NCBI RefSeq assembly: GCF_905220365.1
Contig: NC_061132.1
Location: forward strand, 1,984,001-2,048,000
Length of the DNA stretch: 64,000 nucleotides
Direction of reading: 5' to 3'
Source: Vanessa cardui
Lineage: Eukaryota > Arthropoda > Insecta > Lepidoptera > Nymphalidae
Within the stretch, counting starts at the first letter, position 1, and each line of letters begins with the position of its first letter. Below, one piece after another: positions 50,758 through 63,968 of this stretch. The notes under the pieces were generated by a model. The model saw only the letters and a program-made list of their open reading frames with translations. It was not told the origin of the DNA and made no database searches. A program made the translations under genes and the position numbers.

Positions 50758-53700
50758 AACTCATTACAACTCTGAGTGAACTATTTACTATAACTCTTTT
50801 TTTATTTTCTAAATGGCTATAAAAGTCACAAATATCTATTATCAAAGAAATGTGAGTTCGTCGATATAATTAAAGTCCATGTAGGTACCTACCTAACCTT
50901 TGGATTTATTTTACGATCGCCATAAACTTCAGCATTGTAATGTTATTTTTATAATTGTGTGTCCAGAATAAAAAAAATCTCCGGTATAACTAACGACTTG
51001 GACGGACAAAATCGTTTCATCTCATAATATTTGAAGATTAGTTAATTTCCTACTAATGGTAGGTCTGTGATGGAATACTATGTATGATGGTAATCAGTAA
51101 TGACAGTTCGTATTGTTTTATGGACCTCTTAAAATATATCAATATATATGTGAGTAAGTACAAATATCACATCAATTCAACTTGTTGTGACTTTGTTTTA
51201 TACTATGTAATGATAACTAAAAAGACGTTAAAAATTGACAAACATAATACTTTATTTAAATCTTGTACGTTTAAATTCAAGTGTTCGAAATTCGAATTAA
51301 TACTCGGCCGTCACATGTATCATCCATTATTTACGTTTCGAGATATTTCTAGTTCAGAAATAACACGTTGAGCGTAAGAAAAATATACGAGCGATAGAGA
51401 CGACATCATAAAATGCATCTGTGATTAAAAAAAATGATTTATTTGTTTTTCTTAATTTCTGACTTACACCACTTCCGTCTACGGATTGAGGTATGTTTTA
51501 ATTTACGAGCCGTTGTTATCTTGGTTTAGTTTAGACGCTATGGATTAACGAGACAAAATATACTGACAGAATTATAGTATATGTTATCGAAGTTATTAAT
51601 TAATGTATGTTATTGTTACGTCGTAACATTTTCCTATGCGAACATCTCAATTTAGTGAAAAGGATTCCTTCGAAAAATATTTCATTGTCATATTTAAGAT
51701 ACCGTTGAAGGCGACCTCTAGCGAGCGAGTCGGGAATATTATTGCTTACAATTGAGAAAAGAATGCGCAGATATTACAAAGAAAACCCTGTCTTCATCTC
51801 GCGACGACAGGGACGCGTATACGCGAGGAGCATACGAGTGAAAAGGACAACGGCATACCCGATAACACGTCAATACATTCCTTGCTGATGTCGCACAGGA
51901 ATACGAGCCGTATTTGAAAGAGATAAAGTTCAATTTCGAGTGAACTCGCTAATGGAAAACCGATACCGCATCAATATATTTTACTGCGCATACATGCGAG
52001 CGATATTCAGAGTTGTTGTAACGGAATAAGGTTGAGAATGTATTTTTTCGTGTTCTTAAGAAGGCGTTCTCGATATCTTGTAAGATAGTGAGGGCGTTCG
52101 GAACCGATCGAAGGTCGATAGATGTTATTGGAAAGTGGTCTTTATTTTATCTGTGGAAGAGGCGACAAGGCGTGCCCGGGACACGCCCATGTCTTATATG
52201 ACGTGAGGTTTTCTTCCAACTCCGATAATATCCTTATTGGCTGATATTTTTATTGGTTCGAGGACTTTTTATTTTACGAGAAAATATCTAATGGGAAACC
52301 TCCTTTTTCAGGTACGTTATGAGGATGCTGTGTCTCTTTAAGGTAAATTAGATTATATGGATTGACATTTCATTTAACTTTCGTGAGGAAACTTACACAT
52401 TTTTCTTTTAAGTAAATTACTCCTAATGAAATAGACATACTTACATATATATAATCTAGTTATAGGCAGGTATACTACAGTAGGTATAGTTAGTTAGTTT
52501 AATGTAAAAATGTCTGAATCTGAATCGAAGCTTGGACTTGCAAATCGCAAGGCCTTGTATTGTTGCAATGGGTTTATTGAAATCCATTATAACGGTGTTC
52601 GAAAAATATAATCCGAAATTCAAATTCGAAAAAAGAACGCTTTGACATTTCATTTCAAATCGCTCTCCGTTAATTCGTATTGAATTACAACCGCTAACAA
52701 TTCCCGCCAAAACAAAGCTATAAGCGAATAATCGGGATAAAACAATAAAGTACCTACTACGTTTTAAAATAATCAAACATGCCTGCATTCTAGTTGGTGC
52801 GAATATGTTCTAATTTTAAAATTGAATGGCTAAGTCCGAAGCAGATTTCAATAGATTTCAATAAGGGATTTTGACATATATTTGTTGATTAAATCAAAAT
52901 GTATTTAACTTAATTAGATATCAAAATTCAAACAATTCAGAGATATGGTACGTAGTCAATGAAATGACAACGAAATTCCATGAATTTCAATACCTGTATT
53001 GAATAAATAAAAACCCGATTTAATCGATTTTTGTAAAGAACCCTAACCGTTCGAAACTCAAATGAAGTGAAAGACGCCGATTAAGATTTTCGAAAAAAGA
53101 ACGACCGTTCATTATGCGTTCGGATTTTAAAACAATACAGCCATTCAGGCATTGGCCTGTTTGAATATAGAATGTGACGGACAGTTCCGGGCAGGCTTTT
53201 AACAGTTTATTTTTTTGACAGTTTATTTTGGTTTATGGTCCAATTCTCGTTACCCTCCGGTATCGCCTGTTTTATTATTTAACTACGAACATCTGACCAA
53301 TATTCATATTAAATAATTGATAAAGCAATGACCGTTACGTTGTACTTGATACGAGATTATATTCGACCTATTTAGAGTTATGTTTATGTTTAATAGATAG
53401 GTATCTATATGTAAAATAAAAGGTAAATTTACCTGGTAGACTATTGCTTGTCCATTATTAGTTAGATATCTCATAGTGAGATAACATTCATTGAATTAAT
53501 GTACGCACATAAAAAAATATCCTAGGTAGGTATTAAAGTCATGGGTAGGTTGTGTAGGTATGATTTAGTGTTAGTACAAATTATTTGTGCTTCTCAATAC
53601 CTATAATTCTAATACGAAAGTAAACTTTTACAGTTTGGTTTTTTACTATTGACATTGATAATTATTCTCAGACCAAACTCTATCATTCTAATAAGATCAT

Positions 53701-56700
53701 CATATCATCGTGCAATATAAATTTATGGGTAGGTACTAAGATATAGATAAAAGTATTTTACATGTATAAACTACCTACCTATAGCGCTGTCTTCATATGA
53801 CACGTTTCAAACAATAATAAAGTGCCATCATTTGTCGTCCAATAAATAGTTTAATAAAGATTTATTGACAAAAAAGCCTCATAACCAAGGCCTAGGACTA
53901 AACTATAAGTTATAAGTCACAATTGTACAACAATGGCAATCGACAAAAGGTGATCGTAACGCGTATTCAAAATGGAGTCATTTATTCGGATCCGATATGG
54001 CGTCGGAGCAATTTGTGGGCAACAGTGATTGATCCCGGCGATACATCACTCGCTTTTTTCTATGAAAAATTGCCATAATCGACTTTAAAACTCATTAGGG
54101 CCAAGACAAAGGAACCCGCCATTCGTCTAATTTGTTCCTCGATCGACTTGATTGAGTTTTTTTTTATTAATAAAAAATTGAGCTATTTAATCTGTAGACA
54201 TTATAATGTTATTAATTTAGTCGCTTTTTTTACTGAGATCCGTAATTTTAGGGTTGTTTTTGTGTTTCAATGACAGATGCAAATTAAAAAAAAAAAAACA
54301 ATATTAATAATTGTCATGTATTATAACACCCGTAACAATGCAAGCGGATTGAGCTCTGGACTCTGACAGCTCATGCCACACTAAAAAACAAAACTATGCA
54401 TTGTAGACTCGCGCGCATTTGTCCTCCATCATCGGCGCTACATTCACAATCGCTGACAGCAGGAAACGGCAATAATGCCGCACGGGGGACAGAAATCATA
54501 AACAATATTTATAATTCTTAAAAAAAAAATGCGTTCCAAATTTGAATACGAAGCGATTAAAGGTGTGCTCCGACATAAAAGGGAAGTGGAAAAAAAATCG
54601 AATCCGTCACAATGCCTTCGATAATTCAAATTGGGATAGAAAAAAGTTTGTCGCCGTCACCATTCAAATTAGACGACGAGATAATTAGGGTTCCGTAGGT
54701 CAAGGACTAAAACTTGATGCAACTTTTTTTCATTTCTTAAATACGATAAGTAAGCTGATGCATGCAAAGATGCTTGATAATTCTTATTAATGACAGGAAT
54801 TAACAGTAATATTTACTCGTCCCGTCAGGTCCTCACCGACTCTGACTTATCGATATTTCGAATGTATCGCTTTGTATTTGAATAAGTGTTACATTAATAT
54901 TCTTTTGTGATAATTTCGAATTCGGAACGCCCACGCGCTATTGTCTCGCGAGTTATTGGCTCATTAGTGACATGTCGTTTTGTCACGATTTGAATTTTTG
55001 ATTTTCGAATCGAACGCAATTGATTCATGTACAGAGAAGGAAATGGAGTGAGTGAATGATCTATTTGTTTTGGGCGTGTGCCAGTGCGCGATACTTGGAG
55101 GTCACACGGTCATTCAACGTAAAGTTACATTGAACGAGCTTTTATGTTACGAAATGTGTAAGAAAAAAATATCTTTGTTATACATTCAAAGCGTCTGTTA
55201 GCGAAATATTACTATTCATTGTTGTGATTGTTCCAATTCGGATTATTATTTTGGTAACATTGATGTTCATAAATCGTTCATTTTATTCTATTTTTAAATT
55301 AAAAAACTAAACATTGCAATCGAGTCTCGAATATTTATAATCGATGGACTCGATCCAGGGAGGTCTGACGGAAGGATCATCTACATTAGCATACGTAATT
55401 CTCGTCTTCCCCACGTGGGCGAAGGGCATTGTTCAAATATATCTCGGTTTTTGTGACCCTTCGGGAGATACGCGTAACACAGTAGGAATGAATGGATCGA
55501 CGCTTTTGATTTATAAAAAAATATACAAGATTATTCGATACAAAGGAATATATTTGTATTTTGAAATAAGAGAGTGGATTGTATATGAGTAGGTACCTAC
55601 TTTAATATCATAAGAACAAAGTACAGTTTTATAAATTGATTTACAAAAGTACTTGTTACGTTTTCACGATTAAAAACTGTTAAACAAAACACTTCAAAGT
55701 CCTAACGCTCTATCTTAGCAACTAAATATATAGACAATGTTAAATCTATAAATATTAAACAAAACACAACAATTCAAGTACATTTCGTTAAAAATATAAT
55801 ATAAAAAAAAAACAAATGTCGCATTCCCACTAGAGACATCATTCAAAATAAATCGTACTCGCGTTCCCCAACTCCCAAACAATATTAAAAGAACGTCAGG
55901 AACGAATGAACGAATGAAACCATGACATTACCGGTAATCATGCTTTATGAGTTCCCGCCAAAATAGACAATATGGCCGCCGTTGACACGTATCCTTGTGA
56001 AAAGTTAAAACTGTCCGACTCTCGTTATTGGCATTCGTATAACGTCATTAATGTGTTCATTAAATTTTTTATCGTTTCTATTCCAAGACGGCTGAATCTG
56101 TTATAAGAATATTTCGTTTACTTTTTACATTAATTTATTTTTAAATTGCAAGTTATTTTGATGTCGGATTTAGACTACGATCTTTAGGAATCTGCAGCGA
56201 AACAAGCGCCATTGTTTCAGCACCTAAGTGTATACCCGGTCGGGTTATTTGTTTTTGTTTATAGTTCATTGTCAAGCAATTTATTTAGTCTAGGAATCGT
56301 ATATCAGATATTACCAACGTTATCAATACAGACACAGACGTCCCATTATTAGTCATTATCGTTAATTTCCGTTCAATATAATAGCGACATTGTAACCGTC
56401 ACAAAATATTTTATCAATAGCAACATTGCGATATTTCGTTTGAAATTAGAATCAGTACCGTATCCGTTTCCGTTCGATATTTAAACTGCGTGTTCGAATT
56501 AAGAACGCGTTCCAAATAGATGATAAGCGGGAATGAATTAGAAACAATTGAATTCCGCGGATGCGTTCGAATTTCGAAACACGTTTTAAAATTGAAATTT
56601 ATTAAATTAGAATGAAACATTGTTATGAAGCACCTGAACCGTAGTGATTTTTTTTGCGTTCGGAAACAAGATAGCAAGGGAAGAAGCAATAACCATTAAA

Positions 56701-59700
56701 AGCTTGCGGAGGGCCGTTCAAAAAGTTTTCTTTTCAATAACGCGTCTAATATTCAAATGAGAGGCACTAAGGCGAGGAATTCTTAGCGATATATCATCGA
56801 AGCTAATCAGATTTTTCCTTGCAACGTACATTTCGTAAATTTTCCGGAGATTAAATGGGGGGTAGTTATGGAGCCGGGATAATTTAATTGTTCCATTAAA
56901 TTTAAATACAAATTATGTATTGCATATTCTTCCTAATAAATACTTTGATCAGTTCCACTTGTTTTACAATGTCGTTGACAGAAATATACTTCACTAACCG
57001 TTTCATTTCATAAGTGATATAAAAAAAAATCTTTCGTGTTCCGACTCTACCAACAAAGAGCAGTAAAAAAATAAACAAAAAAAAATCGAATCGTCTTAAA
57101 TTCTAAACTCGCTATCGGTAATTCAAAATACGAACACAATATCAAGCGAGCCCGACCAATCGCGTCGCTTGGCGAACTCTCAATACTCCGGAGCGCCATA
57201 AAAAATAATTTAAATTGCTCTTACAGTGACTTCGGTATCGCGGGACATTTGCATACTAAAATAATGCAAAAATCTATGCGCGGAACGCACTCGCCTCGTT
57301 TCCTTTCTCACCCGGCGACCGGCGCTAACAAATGTCGCTATGCACTTCGGAATATTTTGTCTTTATTTGTTCATTTCAATTGTAGATTTTTGTCTAAGCT
57401 GTAGTTGCGGGATATTTAAATATTGCTACACATTTCGTTCATACCTACTACTCATTGTTATTTTTTTATATCATAATATGACTACCGCTTAGATACCAAC
57501 CTATTTTTAGTTATGGTAATGATTACGTGTACATATATATTATCTAATATTAACATATTACGTAATTAAAATATAATATTTAAATACTAAAAAGTTAGTT
57601 ATAAAAATAATTTAAATTCTGTTTTGATGTAATTGAGTATTAAAAAGATAGACATACACAATCTCCATCTATCGAGCAATGGAGACGAGCCTGAGCATTA
57701 GACGCGTGGGGCAAAGAAATTTTATGTGTTATTTTTTTCTTGTTTTGAAATATGCGCGCCGTTAGGTTATTTATGGCCTCCATAGAGGTTATATTTCGGG
57801 AAGTAATGAGGTTTCGTTCGGAAAGGGCAATTTGAATGTGCGTAGATTGAGTCGTTAGGCGCTCATCGGTTACAGCACTTAGGAGTTTCCTCGTTCCTGA
57901 ACGTTCGCTCGATCGTGCGATTTAAAATGTGGCAGAACATTAAATTTATATTTTTCGAAAATAGAACGTTTTTGAAAATGGATTGATTCCGTTACAGAAT
58001 TCACTTTAACGGTTTTAATATGGATTGGATGCATTCAATTTTATACTAACTAATAAGTAACTATTGTATTATTTAATTAAACATTCATTATTGTCTAAAA
58101 TGACACAGAATTATTTATTATTGATGGTAATAGTTATTATAGCAATAATGATTCATTAAATCCAGTTATAAACTGAAAGTCATTATATCCGGACACGGTA
58201 GATAAAACACACCAAACCCACCAGATGAAGATCCGATAACGAGTTATAAAAAAAATAACTTCAACCGTTATTTATTTTTATTAATTTAACAATTAAACGT
58301 TGCTAAGTGTACCGTGACAAGTTCAACGTACGCTTTCGATACCAGAGGGCCAAAATTTTATATTTCGAATGTTCGAATGTATGTTGAAAATAAATACAAG
58401 TGTTCCGTAGGATATTGTTCTATTTTTGAATTAATTATTTAATTCATTTATATTTTCTCTCTAAAATTAATTAAAGACTTGAATAAAGTTACATTTCTTT
58501 ACGAATAATATTATGAACGTAACATTTTGTGATTGTTTCACAGCCGTTTATCGAAACTCCACGCGGTATTCTAATCATAATTCGAATTTCGAATGCGTTA
58601 ATTTAAATTTACGCCGCATGTAATTCTAAATTCAAAATTGTATTAATACGAACAATAACCGCTGAGCGCATTGAATGTCTGAAACAATAATTTTTCTCAT
58701 AAAAAAATTGATCACTCGTTAACCAATAATGAACTTTAATTACAAAGATGTACGTCTTAAAATTGTTTAACGATGCGCTTCGTAATCGCGATCATAATAC
58801 AGATTAATGATAATTAATTAAAAAATATGTATTCAAAGAGCTGTTGGTTTCCAAACTTGAAGGCAACGAATCGTTTCGCTCCATATAGAATTAGGCTTTT
58901 TTTATAATGTCATATTTTAATTAATACAATCACCTTAAATATACCATATATATTAAAATTATTAGAAATTATCTGTAAATTAAAAATAATTATTGACGGG
59001 AACATTATTAGAAAACATAACTTAAAAACAAGTTTTAAAATTAATAATAATCTTAATTCAATACCGACGATTAATCTCTGAGACATCAGTTACAACTTCA
59101 AATCGATCCCGTACTTTCTCACGTACAATATTAATATGCAAATAATTAAAACCGATCAAACCCTCACCTTAGCATGTAGGTCAATAAATTAAAAAAAATT
59201 TAAAACCAGAAACCAGTCCGAGTATCCGATCGTGCATAAATCTCTCACCCCCGATTGTTCTATGATTTATTCTCGAACTTGCATATGCTAATGCGGGATA
59301 AATATATTTTCTCAATAATTATTCGATATTATTTTCGAATCCGGTTCACTTCGGGTGTTTAATATGCGAATAATAATTAGTGTTTCCTCGTTTTTCTGTC
59401 TGTTTCTCACGAAAGGGTGCGGGATCAGGACTTCGTTGTTATCGGGGGTCATGTCTTGTCTAATTATTCAATAATATATTCAATTTATGCATTTGTATTA
59501 TATTTTAGATTCAATTCCATTAATGTTCAAATTTCGATTTTTTTTTTAATTTACTGACTACAGTCAACGTATTAACAGTATAATGACTTATATCGATTAT
59601 TTTACAGTTCTCAAGTTACTTTCTTAAATAACAATATGCACAAGCTCGCAGGGAATTCTTATATTTACGTGCTCAGTATTTCGGAGACATTAAATTATTC

Positions 59701-60859
59701 CTAACACTTCATCTGCTCACGATATATCGTTCTATATCAAAACGCAGACATGAATGAGAAACGTCCCATTATTCATTCTTAAGCTAGATAAGTAAAGGTG
59801 CATTATAAAAAAACCATTTCCGATATTCGTATTATTCACGAGACTAAACATCAATACATTGACATCTGGCCTCGAGGGTGAATTAACCCTAATCTTATCT
59901 GAGATGTATACAAAGACGCATCATATATTTAAACCTGTTTTACCGATTGATTCCGATATTAAATGTCGTGAATGGGGTCGGTTATTTGCATATGATTTCT
60001 TTGGCTATGCAAATGTTAGTTTCGAAGGAGCCAGAGAGCTTGGGAGCGTTATGTTAATTACAGAGATAAGGAGCTATGCGTTTATCTGTGCGTCAGTTGC
60101 TCGCGCGCGTCTGATGCGACGAGGTGTTCGAATTTTGAACTTGTCAATCTTGACAGCGCGCGCTTTTCACTATTTTTTTTTTTACAACTGAAAATTCGGA
60201 TACGCGTATAAATATTTTTAAAAAACTGTTATTTAATTAATTAGTATTTCTCATGTTAGTGTATTAAGTGTAAATGAATTCAAAGTGCTTCGTATTCAAA
60301 AATAAAAATTATGAAAATTCGGAATTATTATATGGAGGTGAGTTTAAATTTATTTAAGACAATTTTGTTTACGTAAAAAACTAATTATTTTTAAAGACAG
60401 CTATTACGTTGTTTGAATTTATTAATAGGCTTTATAACGATTATTTATTAGGTTTTAGAGTTTGATTATTACCCACTACCTTTAATTTTATATGTTAGAA
60501 TATATTTATAAAATATATTTCATAGTACTTATTTTTTTAATTAAACATGTTATCGAGAAATTGCTTTAATTAAAATACAATTTTTAAATTTTTAGACTGT
60601 GAAGACTTGAAATCTTTATCGAAATTGGTTCAGTAATTTTTAAGGTCAAACAAAAATTAAAATAAATAATTAAGCAAGTCTGTGTTTACACCATTTTACA
60701 TGGACTTATATAAATACATAAAATCGAATATCAAAAGGGGCATTGTACACATTTGTATATATTATAAATAAACTTGTTAAATTGCTTGGATACTTTATTA
60801 TATTCAGATCATTATAAAAAGACGAACGCTTTCATCGATACTAATACCTACTTACCTAC

Positions 60860-61020
60860 CAACTATAAATACGAAAGTAACTCTTGCTCTTTCACGGCCA
60901 AAATCAAAATAAACTTTATTCAAATAGCACTTTTGAATCGACGTTTTACAAAATCGTTCTAAGGGAAAAACCACTAAACCGGATTTGATAACATATTATG
61001 TACTTCCAACCACAAGAAAC
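60860..61020 (+). repeat. Degraded GTAACTCTGTCTG-type element carrying a nested insertion
   Basis: The left half (ACGAAAGTAACTC, CTTTCACGGCC) and the right half (ACCACTAAACCGGATTTGAT) match the same short element seen at 6384 and 63430. They are separated by the insertion at 60903-60963. Confidence 0.5.
60903..60963 (-). mobile_element. Nested minus-strand TGATT-tailed fragment
   Basis: ATCAAAATAAACTTTATTCA followed by AATAGCACTTTTGAATCG is the complement of the TGATT family end, cut to about 60 bases. It splits the host element at 60860-61020. Confidence 0.5.
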
Positions 61021-61295
61021 AAAATGGGCTCCCATTTTGTATCTAATATTTGAAATCAAAGAAGCCATTTATATCAATAATAATTAGATATTATAAAGTA
61101 CGAATGAATAACACAAACATAACATAAGACTTACTCTCGGTACACACGATGTTGCCACACAATTAATTATCTCGGGATAAATTTATCATGAAAATTAGAA
61201 AAAAATATTATGTAATGTTTAGATATTATATTGATTTATTTTATTAGGCTTTATACAAATTATATATATATGATATTAAAAAGTTCAGAGTCACT

Positions 61296-61440
61296 GATGA
61301 TATTCTTACTGATTCTTCTCGATAAATTTTACATTTCGAACCGATTGTAACATCATACAGAATGTGATACAAAAGAGCTTTTAAGAGCTTTATAAATGTA
61401 TGCTTTTTTGTTTATAAATGATAAACTTGAAATAACAAAA
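61296..61440 (+). repeat. Old, diverged copy of the TGATT-tailed family
   Basis: Traces of the family remain: TGATTCTTCTCGATAAATTT, TTTCGAACCGATTGTAAC and GAGCTTTATAAATG. No tail is left. Confidence 0.35.
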
Positions 61441-62372
61441 AAAATATATAAAGTATGAAGATTATGTCGTGATGTTAGACTAAATAACCTTTTAATTTTG
61501 CTTGTATTTTAATAAAAAAAATTCTTAAGACATTTTTGAATTTCGAATTTGGGAGCAGGAAATGTGTCTCATGTTGTTGCTGTCGGTACAGCACGCAGTC
61601 AGCACGCATTAAAATTGATCAACACATAACGACGTTATCCACATAATGCGGACCCTACTCAGCGGTCACTTCGACAGCGGTTGCCAACCTTTTCCAAATT
61701 TCCTACACCCCCCCCCTCTCATTTTCAACCCACTTTTTACGTCAATGTTTTTCTATAGAAGCCACGTATAAATGAATGCCGAGGGATATCAAAACATCTC
61801 CTATCGGGGAGGGAAGTTTTTAGGGAAAAGGATTATGTAGCGACAAGGATGCCCTTTAGAACGTGATGTGGGGAGGTGACTCGCCTAGTTTGTTTTTGAT
61901 CGCTCGTTAGATTTATTGAAGCATCATTTGGACAAGTCATTAACTTACGATTTCGATACATCGACAAACATACGAAAATGTATTATATGCTTATATAAAT
62001 AAAAACTAATTTAGGTTTAATTATATCACTGTACCTGCCCTTGATATTATAAACTGCTAGAAGATATAACATCTAGATTTCTTGCTTCCACTGGTGACGA
62101 CAGCGCTGATACGTTTTTGCCCAGGGAATTGGAGTAACGATTTAAAGGGGAAATTCTGCAAGCATTCTTATCACCATTCAGTAGTAGTCTTAATATACGA
62201 TGTTATTGTTTTAAAATAGACAAGATTTCAATTGGTATATATTCAAATCAACAAAGTATGCAAAACATATATTTAAGTTTACAGCGTTATTTCTAAAGCT
62301 CACACTTTTAAAACCTTGAGATTTTTCTGCTAATATTAATTCTTCATATTGACGTACGCTAAACTCGCCTCC

Positions 62373-62417
62373 GGGGTTAGGGTGTGAAAGGGTGACCGAT
62401 GGGGGGGTGGAGGGGGG
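62373..62417 (+). other. Potential G-quadruplex
   Basis: Five G-runs of three or more (GGGG, GGG, GGG, GGGGGGG, GGGGGG) are spaced by 3, 7, 8 and 4 bases on the + strand, rare in such AT-rich DNA. Confidence 0.5.
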
Positions 62418-63429
62418 TCAGATAACGCGGGAGACATAAAGCGTAGGAGATCGCTAATTCATCATAAGTTAAAGGGTTTTTATGTACGCTCTCTCGGACG
62501 ATACTCTTTGTACGGTGTGCAAAAAAGGTTGGCGATGTCTGGAGCGATAGCATTCGGGATTAAAAAAATCGACGCCTCTCAAAGGCTAAACGTAGATGAG
62601 TTATTAATTAACTTTTAGGGAAAATTCAGGTCTAAAGGATTTAAAGGACAGGATGAGTACCTACATTCATTGCACTGATCATTTTGTACTGAAAGTTTTG
62701 GCTTCGGATGTTTTTTGATAGTCACTTAAATAAATACATTTGAAATGTTCTATTGTTTCTTAAGTGCCAGTTCCAGTGTTGCCTACTGGGCTTTCACGTG
62801 CTTAAGTATATAGTGTCTCTCTGTCGTGCGTTGAAGGGATATTGAGTTGACCTGCTAACGAATCGTCACCAACAATTTATACTACGATAACTCGAATTGA
62901 AGTGAAAATCGTTTAATTATGCCAAGTTGCTTAAAATATGTTATTTTATATGTATTTAAAAAATAGTACATAAAATTATAACTTTTATAAAAATCCCTAA
63001 AGGCAATTTTGATGTCAATTATTATTATTAGCGGAGTGTACAAACTCTCCAGTTAGGATAGTATCAATTATTGGTGTCGTAGTCCCAAGCCTCTAGCTTA
63101 CCAGTGGAACAGGCTATATAACATATACAGACATAATTAAAACGACTTATGTTACAAGTTTTCGCGCGACGTATAAATTGGCTCAGGCATTACACGACAT
63201 CCCTCTCAGGTCGAGTTCAAAAATCGGGAATCGGTTATCCAAGTGAAAGTTACCCGTGTTGAATTGTCGAGTTCACAAATCAGACGCACGGTTAAAGTTC
63301 GTGTATTCGTTTTTTTAACTTTCAAACTTCGCCGATGAAATGAAACGATTTATCGGATTTCCGATACAAAATGTGACTGCTCACATATGAATACATTGTT
63401 AGTAACAATAAATAAATATATATCTATAT

Positions 63430-63575
63430 TATTATTATAAATGTAGTGACTATTTCTGCTGTCACTCTTTCACGACCAAACCGCTGAATCGAATCCGATG
63501 AGATTTGGCGTGAAGCAAACTTGAACTCCAATGAAGGACATAGGCTACCTTTTTGACATATGACAACATATATGA
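63430..63575 (+). repeat. GTAACTCTGTCTG family element
   Basis: Contains CTCTTTCACGACCAAACCGC, TGAGATTTGGCGTGAAGC and AACTTGAACTCCAATGAAGG; the 5' TCTGTCTG portion is changed to TTTCTGCTGTCAC. Confidence 0.55.
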
Positions 63576-63810
63576 TGATTTTTTTTTAATTTTAAAATAT
63601 CTAATGAACAAGCATAATATGCTGCTTCAGACGAATGTTAAGCCATCGACCGAGGGCTATGTGAAAAGAAACGTCATGCTGTGGGGCGCTTCACTGATAA
63701 AATGGTGAAGTCTTAGACCGTTGACCAAAATACTGCTTGAAGACAGGCGCTTGTTATATTAAGGCTTTGCAGCATACTTTATTATTTTAGTATTATAATA
63801 GATATGACTC

Positions 63811-63822
63811 CAGCGCCACCTG
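63811..63822 (-). promoter_or_regulatory. CTCF-like site (CAGCGCCACCTG)
   Basis: The complement CAGGTGGCGCTG fits the CTCF core CAGGTGGCGC. It lies deep in intron 2 near the right window edge. Evidence is motif only. Confidence 0.35.
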
Positions 63823-63924
63823 TTGTTCGATGAATTTATAAAAATGTAACTTAGTATTAATTAATTAAAGTTCAAAATAGAACTAGCAGTTATTAATCAG
63901 GTATGTAGGAGAACCATTACGCGA

Positions 63925-63968
63925 CGGATGGTTTAATAAGGCCTGTCGTAAGTTCAAACCGTGGTGTG
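63925..63968 (+). repeat. Possible tRNA-like SINE relic
   Basis: GTCGTAAGTTCAAACCGTGG resembles a B-box region. The A box is not clear. Confidence 0.25.

Noticed and set aside
24585..54855. Full DRE palindromes TATCGATA at 24585, 34250, 43331 and 54848 as a distinct array
   Set aside because: Four copies over 30 kb is close to expectation for this base composition; only the local ATCGAT cluster stands out.
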